A DNA stretch of 64,000 nucleotides from NCBI RefSeq assembly GCF_003688595.1, contig NZ_RCWT01000009.1, forward strand, positions 744,001 to 808,000, read 5' to 3'. The notes beneath the pieces were generated by a model, which was given only the letters and a program-made list of their open reading frames with translations, was not told where the DNA came from and did not search any database. A program made the translations under genes and the position numbers. Origin of the DNA: Sphingomonas sp. PP-F2F-G114-C0414. GTDB lineage: Bacteria; Pseudomonadota; Alphaproteobacteria; Sphingomonadales; Sphingomonadaceae. The first letter of the stretch is position 1, and every line of letters starts with the position of its first letter. Positions 43,512-51,979 of this stretch are shown piece after piece.

Positions 43512-44572
43512 GCGACGCATCGACCAGCATGGTCGGCACGATCGAGGTCGGCGACAAGGACCGTCTCGACCTCGACACGCTTGGCGCGTGGATGACCGCC
43601 AACGTGCCCGGCTATGCCGGCCCGCTGACCTACGCGAAGTTCGCCGGCGGCCAGTCGAACCCGACCTACCGCCTCGACACGCCGGAGCGCGCTTATGTCC
43701 TGCGCCGGAAACCGTTCGGCCCGATCCTGCCGAGCGCGCACGCCGTCGACCGCGAATATCGCGTGATTGCGGGCCTCCATCCGACCGGCTTCCCGGTGCC
43801 TCGGCCCTATGGTCTCTGCGAGGACGCGGCGGTCATCGGTTCGGCCTTCTACGTGATGGAGATGGTCGAGGGCCGGACGATCTGGGACGGCGCGATGCCC
43901 GACGCGACTCCGCCTGAGCGCAACGCGCATTACGAGGCGATGGTCGACACGCTCGCCGCACTTCACAACACCGATTACGCGGCGGCGGGGCTCGGCGAGT
44001 ACGGCAAGCCCGGCAATTATTTCGAGCGTCAGGTCGGCCGCTGGACCAAGCAATACCGCGCCGCCGAAACCGAGCATATGGAGTCGGTCGAACGCCTGAT
44101 CGAGTGGCTGCCGCGGACGCTCCCCGAGCAAACGCGCACCTCGATCGTCCACGGCGACTACCGCATCGACAACATGATCTTCGCGCCGTCCGAGCCGAGG
44201 GTAATCGCGGTGCTCGACTGGGAGTTGTCGACGCTCGGCGATCCGCTGGCGGACTTCTCGTATCTGCTGATGAGCTGGGTGACCGAACCCGAAGGGCGCT
44301 CGGGCGTGCTTGGCATGACCGGGCCGGGGACGGGCATTCCGACGATCGAGCAGGTGGTCGAACGCTATTGCGCCGCCACCGGCCGCGACGGCGTCCCCGA
44401 TCTGAACTGGTATTTTGCCTACAACCTCTTCCGTCTGACCGGCATCGTCCAGGGCATCAAGAGGCGCATCATCGACGGCACTGCGTCGAGTGCGCAGGCG
44501 GAGAAGACGGTGGCGAAGATCCACGGGTTGGCGGACGCTGCGTGGGGGTTCGCGGTGAAGGCGGGGGCTTAG
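43508..44572 (+). CDS. Phosphotransferase (APH), ACAD10/11-associated type
   Basis: Starts with GTG overlapping the previous stop (GTGA). The 354-residue kinase-like protein has LTYAKFAGGQSNPTYRL, the Lys of VLRRKPFGPI, the catalytic loop SIVHGDYRIDNMIF and the metal Asp in VLDWELSTLGDP. This is the aminoglycoside-phosphotransferase-like group found with ACAD10/11 dehydrogenases, which phosphorylate 4-hydroxyacyl-CoAs so they can be dehydrated. Together with the dehydrogenase and SDR genes it points to hydroxy-acid breakdown; the role is from the family. Confidence 0.92.
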   Translation: MSDASTSMVGTIEVGDKDRLDLDTLGAWMTANVPGYAGPLTYAKFAGGQSNPTYRLDTPERAYVLRRKPFGPILPSAHAVDREYRVIAGLHPTGFPVPRPYGLCEDAAVIGSAFYVMEMVEGRTIWDGAMPDATPPERNAHYEAMVDTLAALHNTDYAAAGLGEYGKPGNYFERQVGRWTKQYRAAETEHMESVERLIEWLPRTLPEQTRTSIVHGDYRIDNMIFAPSEPRVIAVLDWELSTLGDPLADFSYLLMSWVTEPEGRSGVLGMTGPGTGIPTIEQVVERYCAATGRDGVPDLNWYFAYNLFRLTGIVQGIKRRIIDGTASSAQAEKTVAKIHGLADAAWGFAVKAGA

Positions 44573-44577
44573 TTCAT

Positions 44578-44689
44578 CCCCCTCCCGCATGCGGGAGGGG
44601 CTAGGGGTGGGCTCGCGCTCACCATAACCGATACCGTTTGTGGCTGGCCGGGGGCCCACCCCCGACCCCTCCCGCATGCGGGAGGGGAG
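44578..44689. repeat. Intergenic palindromic repeat (CCCCTCCCGCATGC family)
   Basis: Arms CCCCTCCCGCATGCGGGAGG occur at both ends in inverted order, each self-complementary around GCATGC. The right arm GGGAGGGGAG ends nine bases before the start codon of the SDR gene and serves as its ribosome-binding site. Similar layout to 30485-30590. Confidence 0.8.
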
Positions 44690-44697
44690 AAGCAAGA

Positions 44698-45462
44698 ATG
44701 TCGCAATTCGACCTTACCGGCATGGTCGCCATCGTCACGGGCTCCTCGCGCGGCATCGGCCTCGCCTCCGCGCGGGAACTGGCAGAACACGGCGCGAAGA
44801 TCGTGATCTCCAGCCGCAAGCAGGACGCCTGCGATACCGTCGCGGCGGAACTCAACGCCAAGCACGGAGACGGCACCGCGATCGCCATCGCCGCCAACAT
44901 CTCCGACAAGGCGGGTCTCCAGAACCTTGTCGACCAGACCCGAGCCCAGTTCGGCCGCATCGACATCCTCGTCTGCAACGCCGCCTCGAACCCCTATTAC
45001 GGCCCGCAGGCCGGCATCGCCGACGACCAGTTCCGGAAGATCCTCGACAACAACATCGTCTCGAACCACTGGCTGATCCAGATGGTCGCGCCCGAGATGC
45101 TGGAGCGCCGCAGCGGCAGCATAATCATCATTTCCTCGATCGGCGGCCTGCGGGGCTCGCCGGTGATCGGCGCGTACTGCATCAGCAAGGCCGCCGACAT
45201 GCAACTCGCGCGCAACCTCGCGGTCGAGTTCGGTCCGTCCAACGTCCGCGTGAACTGTATCGCGCCGGGCCTGATCAAGACCGACTTCGCGCGAGCCTTG
45301 TGGGAGGACCCGCAGCGGATCGAGGCGGCGAACACCAGCGTGCCGCTCCGCCGGATCGGCGAGCCGGAAGAAATCGCGGGCGCGGTCGTCTTTCTGGCGT
45401 CGTCGGCAAGCAATTTCATGACCGGCCAGACGATGGTCATCGATGGCGGCGTCACGATCTAA
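44698..45462 (+). CDS. Short-chain dehydrogenase/reductase
   Basis: A 254-residue SDR: cofactor motif TGSSRGIGLASA, NAASNPYYG, the Ser in IIIISSIGG, the catalytic Tyr and Lys in AYCISKAAD, and the end FMTGQTMVIDGGVTI. It oxidises or reduces a hydroxy/keto group with NAD(P). The ribosome-binding site lies in the right arm of the repeat just upstream. Fifteen bases separate it from a second SDR gene, in one operon. Confidence 0.92.
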   Translation: MSQFDLTGMVAIVTGSSRGIGLASARELAEHGAKIVISSRKQDACDTVAAELNAKHGDGTAIAIAANISDKAGLQNLVDQTRAQFGRIDILVCNAASNPYYGPQAGIADDQFRKILDNNIVSNHWLIQMVAPEMLERRSGSIIIISSIGGLRGSPVIGAYCISKAADMQLARNLAVEFGPSNVRVNCIAPGLIKTDFARALWEDPQRIEAANTSVPLRRIGEPEEIAGAVVFLASSASNFMTGQTMVIDGGVTI

Positions 45463-45477
45463 CCGAAGGACCATGCG

Positions 45478-46275
45478 ATGCGCTTTACCGACAAATCGAT
45501 CATCGTCACCGGCGCAGGATCCGGCATAGGCCGCGCCGCCGCACTCCTGTTCGCGAGCGAAGGGGGCAGGGTCGTCGTCGCCGACAAGACCGAGGGCGCG
45601 GACGAAACCGCGCACCTGATCACGCAGGCCGGCGGCACGGCGAAGGCGATCCGCATCGACGCGGGGCTCGAAGAGGACGTGATCCGCACGATCGCGCTCG
45701 CCTGCGACAGCTTCGGCGGGCTCGACGTGATGTTCGCCAATGCGGGGATCTCGGGCGGCATGGCGAACCTGTTCGACACCGACGTTGCGCTCATCACGGA
45801 GGTGTTGCGCGTCAACCTGATCGGCCCGTTCCTCGCGATCAAACACGCCGCGCCGCGGATCGCCGAGCGAGGGAAGGGCGCGATCGTCCTTACCGCCAGC
45901 GTCGCCGGCATCCGCTCCGGCGCCGGCTCGCCCGCATACTCTGCGTCAAAGGCCGGCGTCATCAACCTCGCTGCCGTCTCGGCGCAACAACTCACCGGCT
46001 CGAACGTCCGCGTCAACGCGATCTGCCCCGGGCTTACCGAGACCGGCATGACCAAACCCGTGTTCGACTACGCACGCGAGGCGAACAAGATGGACCGCGT
46101 CGGCCGCCTCAACCCGCTCCACCGCGGCGCGCAGCCCGAGGAGCTCGCCAAGGTCGCGCTGTTCCTCGCCTCCGACGACGCCAGCTACGTCAACGGCCAA
46201 GCGATCGCGGTCGATGGCGGTCTCTCGTCGAGCCATCCCGTCACGCGGCAGGAATACGGGAAGACCGCCGCCTGA
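45478..46275 (+). CDS. Short-chain dehydrogenase/reductase
   Basis: A 265-residue SDR: TGAGSGIGRAAALLFASEGG, ADKTEGADE (acidic residue after the second strand suggests NAD), FANAGISGG, TASVAGIRSG, the catalytic SPAYSASKAG and NAICPGLTETGM. Not a close duplicate of the SDR upstream. It presumably acts on another hydroxy intermediate of the same pathway. GAAGGACC precedes the ATG. Confidence 0.92.
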   Translation: MRFTDKSIIVTGAGSGIGRAAALLFASEGGRVVVADKTEGADETAHLITQAGGTAKAIRIDAGLEEDVIRTIALACDSFGGLDVMFANAGISGGMANLFDTDVALITEVLRVNLIGPFLAIKHAAPRIAERGKGAIVLTASVAGIRSGAGSPAYSASKAGVINLAAVSAQQLTGSNVRVNAICPGLTETGMTKPVFDYAREANKMDRVGRLNPLHRGAQPEELAKVALFLASDDASYVNGQAIAVDGGLSSSHPVTRQEYGKTAA

Positions 46276-46377
46276 TCCCGCTCGCGAAGACGCGGGGTAC
46301 GCTTGCGTAACGACTTCGCGGGGAGCATTTGGAGCCTGCGGGCGTTGAGCGTCCGACCCCCATAAAGGAGAACCCCC

Positions 46378-46992
46378 ATGGCTTTCGAACTCCCACCGCT
46401 GCCGTATGCCTATGACGCGCTCGAGCCGGTGATCGACCAAGAAACGATGAAGTTTCATCACGACAAGCATCACGCGGCGTACACCGCGAAGCTGAACGAA
46501 GGCGTCGAGAAGGACTCTGCGCTGGCAGGCAAGTCGATCGAGGACATCCTCGGCATGATCTCGTCGCAGCCGCCGCTAGTGCGCAACAATGGTGGCGGTT
46601 TCTGGAACCACGACTTCTTCTGGAAGACGATGGCGGCCAAGAACGGCCAGGCACCGTCGGGTAAGCTCGCCGAGGCGATCGATCGCGACTTCGGCAGCCT
46701 CGACAAGCTCAAGGAAGAGTTCAACACCAAGGGTGCGGGGCAGTTCGGCTCGGGCTGGGCATGGCTGATCGCGGATGCGAGCGGCAAGCTGAAGGTGACG
46801 AGCACGCCGAACCAGGACAACCCGCTGATGGACGACGCCAAGGAGCCCGGCACGCCGCTGCTCGGTAACGACGTCTGGGAGCACGCATACTACCTGACGT
46901 ACAAGAACGATCGTCCGGGCTATCTGAAGGCCTGGTGGGACATCGTGAACTGGGACGTCGTGGCTGAGCGCTACGCGAAGGTTGCTGGCTGA
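46378..46992 (+). CDS. sodB: Superoxide dismutase, Fe/Mn family
   Basis: The 204-residue enzyme has the four metal ligands in KFHHDKHHAAYTAKLNE, FWNHDFFWKTM and NDVWEHAYYL (Asp and His). The second-shell residues are of the manganese type: Gly in NNGGGFWNHD and Gln in STPNQDNPLM, so Mn or cambialistic use is possible despite the usual sodB name. AAAGGAG precedes the ATG. No signal peptide, so cytoplasmic. A repeat downstream may act as terminator. Confidence 0.95.
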   Translation: MAFELPPLPYAYDALEPVIDQETMKFHHDKHHAAYTAKLNEGVEKDSALAGKSIEDILGMISSQPPLVRNNGGGFWNHDFFWKTMAAKNGQAPSGKLAEAIDRDFGSLDKLKEEFNTKGAGQFGSGWAWLIADASGKLKVTSTPNQDNPLMDDAKEPGTPLLGNDVWEHAYYLTYKNDRPGYLKAWWDIVNWDVVAERYAKVAG

Positions 46993-47002
46993 ACCGAGCT
47001 AA

Positions 47003-47061
47003 GATTGTTCCCCCGCGAAGGCGGGGCCCAGTCTGGACTCCCGCCTTCGCGGGAGAACAAG
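47003..47061. repeat. Palindromic repeat (GTTCCCCCGCGAAGGCGG family)
   Basis: Hairpin arms CCCCCGCGAAGGCGG and CCGCCTTCGCGGG are joined by a short loop. It lies between the convergent sod and yciB genes. The same repeat is inserted in the acyl-CoA ligase gene (35412-35471) and recurs inverted at 57450-57512. Confidence 0.85.
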
Positions 47062-47064
47062 AAG

Positions 47065-47676
47065 TTACCCTTCGGGCGGCAGGTCGGTCACGGCTTTGTC
47101 GCCCGTTTGCAATCCGTGCTTCAGCAGCATCGGAATGTTGGCGAACGCGAACAGCAGCGTCAGCGGGATCGCACCCCATAGCTTGAACCCGACCCAGAAA
47201 TCCCAGGTCGTGTTGCGCCACACCGCCTCGTTCAGCACCGCCATGAACACGAAAAACACCGCCCAGTTGCGCGTCAGCTTGCGCCAACCATCGGCGGACA
47301 GACCGGGGTAAGCGGTGGCGAGCAGCGACTGGAGCAGTGGGCGCCCGGTGACGAGCCCGAACGTTAGGATCGCAGCGAACATCGCGTAGATGATCGTCGG
47401 CTTCATCTGGATGAAGCGCTGGTCGTGGAAATAGATCGTCAGCCCGCCGAAGACGACGATCAGCGCACCTGATAGCCACAGCATCGGTGAGATGTGGCCG
47501 GTCTTGACCTTCGACACGATCATCGCGGCGATCGTGGCGATGATGAACGCGGTGGTGGCGGCGACGACGCGGACGATCGGCAGGCCGGGGGTGAGGAAGT
47601 TCACCGCGAAGAAGACCGCGAGCGGGCCATAGTCGACCGCCATGCGGAGGCCGGGGGAAAGGGGGGGCTTGGTCAC
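47065..47676 (-). CDS. yciB: Inner membrane protein YciB (septation protein A)
   Basis: The 203-residue protein has about five to six membrane segments (LAVFFAVNFLTPGLPIVRVV, TTAFIIATIAAMIV, LWLSGALIVVFGGLTIYF, the loop HDQRFIQMKPTIIY, TRNWAVFFVFMAVLNEAVWR). The motif KPTIIYAMFA and the C-terminal LKHGLQTGDK region fit YciB/IspZ. It affects cell-envelope synthesis and division. I use the GTG at 47676 (VTKPPLSPGLRM); ATG 47643 is possible. Confidence 0.9.
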   Translation of the reverse strand: MTKPPLSPGLRMAVDYGPLAVFFAVNFLTPGLPIVRVVAATTAFIIATIAAMIVSKVKTGHISPMLWLSGALIVVFGGLTIYFHDQRFIQMKPTIIYAMFAAILTFGLVTGRPLLQSLLATAYPGLSADGWRKLTRNWAVFFVFMAVLNEAVWRNTTWDFWVGFKLWGAIPLTLLFAFANIPMLLKHGLQTGDKAVTDLPPEG

Positions 47677-47704
47677 TGGATTATCCACGAAATACGGTAA
47701 GATG

Positions 47705-47778
47705 CCGTTCGTCCTGAGCGTAGCCGAAGGACATTGCCACAAGCTGACCAGTCCTTCGACTTCGCTCAGGACGAACGG
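47705..47778. repeat. Palindromic repeat (CGTTCGTCCTGAGC family)
   Basis: Left arm CCGTTCGTCCTGAGCGTAGC (from 47705) and right arm ending GCTCAGGACGAACGG pair over about 25 bases with few mismatches. It lies between yciB and ftsY on the same strand. It is a different family from the other repeats in the window. Confidence 0.8.
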
Positions 47779-47795
47779 GGGAGGCGGGGCAGGCG

Positions 47796-48731
47796 TTACT
47801 TTCGAACGCTCTCTACTCCCGCGATGATCCGGCTCACCTCGTTCGCATCGAACGGGCGCAGGTCGGTCATGCCCTCGCCTATCCCGATCGCATGGATCGG
47901 CAGGCCGTATTTCTCGGCCGCCGCCACGAGAACGCCGCCGCGGGCGGTGCCGTCGAGCTTCGTCATGACGAGGCCGGTAACTCCCGCGACCTCTTTGAAG
48001 ACCTCGATCTGCTGGAGCGCGTTCTGGCCGGTCGTCGCGTCGAGCACCAGAACGATGTCGTGCGGGCTCTCGGGGTTGATCCGGCCGAGCACGCGGCGGA
48101 TCTTGGCCAGTTCGTCCATCAGTTCGCGCTTGTTCTGGAGGCGGCCGGCGGTGTCGACGATCAGCACGTCGATGCCCGTCTCGGTCGCCTTCTTTACCGC
48201 GTCCCATACCACGCCCGCCGCATCGCCGCCCTCGGGACCGGTAACGATCGGCACGCCCACGCGCTCGGCCCAGGTGCGGAGCTGGCCGATCGCGGCGGCG
48301 CGGAAGGTGTCGCCGGCGGCGAGCATCACGCCGTAGTCCTGTTCCATCAGCAGATGCGCGAGCTTGGCGATGGTGGTGGTCTTGCCCGAGCCGTTGACGC
48401 CGATGACCAGGATCACCTGCGGGCGCGGGAAGGCGTCGATCTCGATTGGTTTGGCGACCGTGGCGAGCACCTTCTCGACCTCCTCGGCGACGATCACGCG
48501 GATGCCGAGTTCCTCCATGTTGCGCTCGAAGCTGCCTTCGGAAAGGCGGCGGCGGATGCGGCCGGCGGTCTCGGGGCCGAGATCGGAGGCGATCAGCGCC
48601 TCCTCGATGTCGTCGAGCGTCGAATCGTCGAGCCGCGCGCCGCCGAGACCGGCGAGGTTGCCGACCAGCCGGTCGGAGGTGCGCTTGAAGCCGCCGATCA
48701 GCTTGTCGTGCCAAGTGGGGGTGGTGCTCAT
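47796..48731 (-). CDS. ftsY: Signal recognition particle receptor FtsY
   Basis: The 311-residue GTPase has the NG domain: G1 GVNGSGKTTTIAKLA, DTFRAAAIGQLRTW, G3 DTAGRLQNK, G4 TKLDGTARGG and the closing GEGMTDLRPFDANEVSRIIA. The acidic N-terminal A domain of E. coli FtsY is absent, which is common in alphaproteobacteria. It docks the ribosome-SRP complex at the membrane with Ffh, encoded about 3 kb away. ATGA overlap with mtaB shows coupled translation. Confidence 0.95.
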   Translation of the reverse strand: MSTTPTWHDKLIGGFKRTSDRLVGNLAGLGGARLDDSTLDDIEEALIASDLGPETAGRIRRRLSEGSFERNMEELGIRVIVAEEVEKVLATVAKPIEIDAFPRPQVILVIGVNGSGKTTTIAKLAHLLMEQDYGVMLAAGDTFRAAAIGQLRTWAERVGVPIVTGPEGGDAAGVVWDAVKKATETGIDVLIVDTAGRLQNKRELMDELAKIRRVLGRINPESPHDIVLVLDATTGQNALQQIEVFKEVAGVTGLVMTKLDGTARGGVLVAAAEKYGLPIHAIGIGEGMTDLRPFDANEVSRIIAGVESVRK

Positions 48732-49975
48732 GTTGGTTCTCGTGTTGCGCTGAGGCGGTCGGCCGTGGCGCCGGTGATCGTGATGCGGACGATGTCGCCG
48801 GGTATGGCGGGTTCGTCCAGCAGGACTTCTGCGAAATTGCCGATATGGCCGCGGTCGCCGGGGCGTTCGACGAGCAGATCCTGCGATGTCCCCACCAGCG
48901 TTTGCAGCCAGTTCGCGCGCGATGTTTCGCCGGCCTCGCGGAGGAAGGCGGCGCGGTGGCGGCGGACCTCGGGTTCGACCTGCGGCATGCGTGCGGCGGG
49001 GGTGCCGGCGCGGGGCGAATAGGGGAAGATGTGCGGGTGGACGATGTGGCAGTCGTCGATCAGCGCGCGCGTGTTGGCGAACATCGCCGCGTCCTCGGTC
49101 GGGAAGCCGGCGATCAGGTCCGCGCCGATCGCGATGTCGGGGCGCGCGGTCTTTAGGCGATCGACCAGCGCGACGCTTTCGGCGCGCGAATGGCGGCGCT
49201 TCATGCGCTTGAGGATCATGTCGTCGCCGGCCTGGAGCGAGAGGTGGACGTGCGGCATGATCCGCGCTTCGGTCGTCAGCAGCGCGAAGAGGCGGTCGTC
49301 GATCTCGATGCCGTCCAGCGACGAGAGACGCAGGCGTTCCAGGTTGGGGACGTGGTGCAGGATGCGTTCTACGAGATGGCCGAGTGTTGGGGCGCCGGGG
49401 AGGTCGGGGCCGTAGCTGGTGAGATCGACGCCGGTGAGGACGATCTCGCGGTGGCCGGCGTCGACGAGACCGGCGATCCGGTCGACCACCGCGCCCGCGG
49501 GGACCGAGCGGCTCGGGCCGCGGCCGAACGGGATCGCGCAGAAGGTGCAGCGGTGGTCGCAGCCGTTCTGGACCTCGACGAACGCTCTAGCGTGGGCTGA
49601 GAAGCTGGCGGCGAGATGGGGGGCGGTTTCGCGGACCTGCATGATGTCGGAGACGACGACTTTTACATCAGCCTTCCAAGCTGAATACGTGAGTTTGTCC
49701 GCATTGCCGATGACGCGGTCGACTTCGGGCATCGCGGCGAAGCTAGCAGGGTCGATCTGCGCTGCGCATCCGGTGACGACGATCTGAGCCTCGGGACGGT
49801 CGCGCTTGGCGCGGCGGATCGCGACCCGCGTCGCCTTTACCGCGGCGTTGGTGACGGCGCAGCTGTTGACCACCACCATGTCCCGCCCGGCGACGAGCTC
49901 GCGGATGGTCTCGCTTTCGGCGATGTTGAGGCGGCAGCCGAGGCTGATGACCTCTGGCGCGGGGGCGGGTGACAT
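48728..49975 (-). CDS. mtaB: tRNA t6A37 methylthiotransferase MtaB
   Basis: The 415-residue radical-SAM enzyme has an N-terminal UPF0004 domain (VISLGCRLNIAESETIREL, VVNSCAVTNAAVKATR, VVTGCAAQ, giving three Cys) and the radical-SAM cluster CDHRCTFCAIPFGRG. The TRAM-like C-terminus follows (DLLVERPGDRGHIGNFAEVL). It converts t6A to ms2t6A at position 37 of tRNAs reading ANN codons. First gene of the mtaB-ftsY pair. Confidence 0.94.
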   Translation of the reverse strand: MSPAPAPEVISLGCRLNIAESETIRELVAGRDMVVVNSCAVTNAAVKATRVAIRRAKRDRPEAQIVVTGCAAQIDPASFAAMPEVDRVIGNADKLTYSAWKADVKVVVSDIMQVRETAPHLAASFSAHARAFVEVQNGCDHRCTFCAIPFGRGPSRSVPAGAVVDRIAGLVDAGHREIVLTGVDLTSYGPDLPGAPTLGHLVERILHHVPNLERLRLSSLDGIEIDDRLFALLTTEARIMPHVHLSLQAGDDMILKRMKRRHSRAESVALVDRLKTARPDIAIGADLIAGFPTEDAAMFANTRALIDDCHIVHPHIFPYSPRAGTPAARMPQVEPEVRRHRAAFLREAGETSRANWLQTLVGTSQDLLVERPGDRGHIGNFAEVLLDEPAIPGDIVRITITGATADRLSATREPT

Positions 49976-50046
49976 GCGCGCGATTTAGGAGCCGTAGGGG
50001 GCGAAGTCCACGCCTTGTGGTTCGGGTCGGGCCCGCCTGCCGTCGA

Positions 50047-51672
50047 TCAGCCCGCCAACCTTGGCGCGATGCCGCGCGAAGGCCGCGCGCTGATGTCCGG
50101 TCGTTGCGCTAGCAGCCGCTTTTCCGCGAGCAGTCGGCGCACCTGCGCAGCGCACAGCGGCCGCCCGTACAGATAGCCCTGGCCCTTTGCGCATCCCATG
50201 CCGCGCAGTCGCTCTTCGATTGCGGCGTTCTCGATTCCCTCGGCGGTGGTCGGCAGGTTGAGACTGTCGCCGAGCCGGACGATCGTGTTGACGATCGCCA
50301 TGCTGTCGGGGTTGTCGAGCATCGAGCCGACGAAGCTCTTGTCGACCTTGATCCGGTCGAACGGCAGCGCGCGCAGATGCGCGAGGCTCGAATAGCCGGT
50401 GCCGAAGTCGTCGAGGGCGATGCGGATACCCTGGTTCTTCAGGCTGCCGACGATCGACTGCGCGAGCGGCAGATTGTCGAACAATGCGCTTTCGGTGATC
50501 TCGATCTCGAGCCGGCTGGCGGGGAAGCCGGTCTCGACGAGCGTCTTGATGATCTTCTGCGCCAGCCACGCGTCGCGCAACTGCACCGGCGAGATGTTGA
50601 TCGACAGCGACAGGCCTGCATCCCAGTCGCGCGCGGCGGTGAAAGCCTGACGCATCACCGACAGCGACAGATCGCCGATCAGGCCGATCCCCTCCGCGAT
50701 CGGAATGAAAACTTCCGGCCCGATCGCGCCGCGCGTCGGATGCTCCCACCGTGCGAGCACCTCGAACCCGGTGATGCAGCCGGTCGTCAGATCGACCTGC
50801 TGTTCGAAGAACGGCACGATCGCATCGTTGGGGACGGCCACGCGCAACCCGGCCTCGAGTTCGCCGCGCAACTGGACGGATCGCTCCATCGCGCCATCGA
50901 ACCAGGCGTGACGATTGCGCCCGGCGACCTTGGCAGCGTGCAACGCCATGTCCGACGTTCGCAACAGCGCGTCCATCGACGTGCAATCTATGTCCGAGCG
51001 GGCGATGCCGATCGAGGTGCTGACATGGACTTCGGTCTCACCGATGAGGAACGGTTTCGAGAGATCCGCGATCAGCCGGTCGGCGATCCGGTCGACGACT
51101 CCCGGATAGGCGGCATCGAATACCACCGCGCAGGCGAACTCGTCGGCGTTGAGGCGTGCGAGCAGGCTCGACCCCGGGACCAATGCGCTGATCTTCTCGG
51201 CAACCAGCGTGAGCAGCGCATCGCCGATGGCATAACCGTGCACGTCGTTGACCGTCTTGAAGTGATCGAGATCGATGGTCAGCAGGGCCAAGGCCTTGCC
51301 CCGGCGAAGCGATCCGGTGAACAGCGCTGCGCCTTCCTCGATCAGGCTTCGGCGATTCAGGAAGCCAGTCAGCGGATCATATTGCGACAGCAGCTTCGCG
51401 CGCTGATCCGCGTCCGACAGTTGCGACAGTTCTTCGGCGAGGCCGCGATACCGGAACCAGCCGAACAGGATCAGCGCGACGTTGAGAAACATCGCCGCGA
51501 TCAGCGTGCGATCGATGACGGCGTTGCCGCCCTTCAAATGCTCGATCGCTTCCAGCAATACGCCCCCGCCGGTGCCGATGAACAGCAGCAGTGCGGCGCC
51601 CGTGAGCGCGCCGGTCATGAATTCCCGGCTGATGAGGCGAAGCGAACGGGTCGTCGCCGGCGGTAAAATCAT
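50047..51672 (-). CDS. Membrane GGDEF-EAL protein with degenerate GGDEF
   Basis: The 541-residue protein has two N-terminal membrane segments (GALTGAALLLFIGTGGGVLL, TLIAAMFLNVALILFGWF), a GGDEF domain and an EAL domain. The GGDEF signature reads LNADEF, so cyclic-di-GMP synthesis is doubtful. The EAL domain keeps its key residues: GFEVLARW, NISPVQLRD, EITESAL, LDDFGTGYSS, KVDKSF, TAEGIE and the Gln of KGQGYLYGRP. It is therefore probably a c-di-GMP phosphodiesterase, with the GGDEF part possibly sensing GTP. Confidence 0.93.
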   Translation of the reverse strand: MILPPATTRSLRLISREFMTGALTGAALLLFIGTGGGVLLEAIEHLKGGNAVIDRTLIAAMFLNVALILFGWFRYRGLAEELSQLSDADQRAKLLSQYDPLTGFLNRRSLIEEGAALFTGSLRRGKALALLTIDLDHFKTVNDVHGYAIGDALLTLVAEKISALVPGSSLLARLNADEFACAVVFDAAYPGVVDRIADRLIADLSKPFLIGETEVHVSTSIGIARSDIDCTSMDALLRTSDMALHAAKVAGRNRHAWFDGAMERSVQLRGELEAGLRVAVPNDAIVPFFEQQVDLTTGCITGFEVLARWEHPTRGAIGPEVFIPIAEGIGLIGDLSLSVMRQAFTAARDWDAGLSLSINISPVQLRDAWLAQKIIKTLVETGFPASRLEIEITESALFDNLPLAQSIVGSLKNQGIRIALDDFGTGYSSLAHLRALPFDRIKVDKSFVGSMLDNPDSMAIVNTIVRLGDSLNLPTTAEGIENAAIEERLRGMGCAKGQGYLYGRPLCAAQVRRLLAEKRLLAQRPDISARPSRGIAPRLAG

Positions 51673-51782
51673 CGATAAAACGGCCTGTAGGGTCCTTGGT
51701 CCATCCGATGTGCTCCGTGAGATATGTAGGACAGGTTAAGGTCCGCGGCGTTGCGCCGGGGCGTTGATATGCTGCGGTGAAG

Positions 51783-51955
51783 GGAACACGCAGGACCCCG
51801 TACGCTGTGGCGAGCCTCCGGGATCATGCCTGCCTTGCACTTCGTGCGCACTTCCAGTAGGCGGCACCTCACGTTCCGTTACGGGGCGCATTGGACGAGC
51901 ATCCAAGGATGCACGCTGGCCGGCGAGGTTTCGCCCGCCGGCGCTTTTGTGTTTT
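51783..51955 (+). ncRNA. Candidate structured small RNA upstream of ffh
   Basis: CCCCGTA at 51796-51802 pairs with TACGGGG at 51880-51886. Exactly midway lies a hairpin GCAC-TTC-GTGC (51837-51847), and CTGCCT/AGGCGG pair just outside it, leaving a large uneven internal bubble. A second hairpin TTGGA-N6-TCCAA (51891-51906) and an intrinsic terminator follow. A rod with a big bubble recalls 6S RNA, but I cannot confirm the family. Since the gene to the left runs away, a transcript must start in this gap. It could instead be an ffh leader. Confidence 0.4.
51919..51955 (+). terminator. Intrinsic terminator in front of ffh
   Basis: Seven-base GC stem GCCGGCG (51919-51925) and CGCCGGC (51936-51942) followed by TTTT, GTG, TTTT. 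It reads rightward, yet the ffh start is only 25 bases on, so it ends a short upstream transcript or attenuates ffh. Confidence 0.6.
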
Positions 51956-51979
51956 GTCGCGGTGATTTGGAGTATTTCG

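Noticed and set aside
51783..51955. SRP (4.5S) RNA gene in front of ffh
   Set aside because: The conserved GGAA tetraloop and asymmetric-loop sequence of bacterial SRP RNA are absent on both strands.
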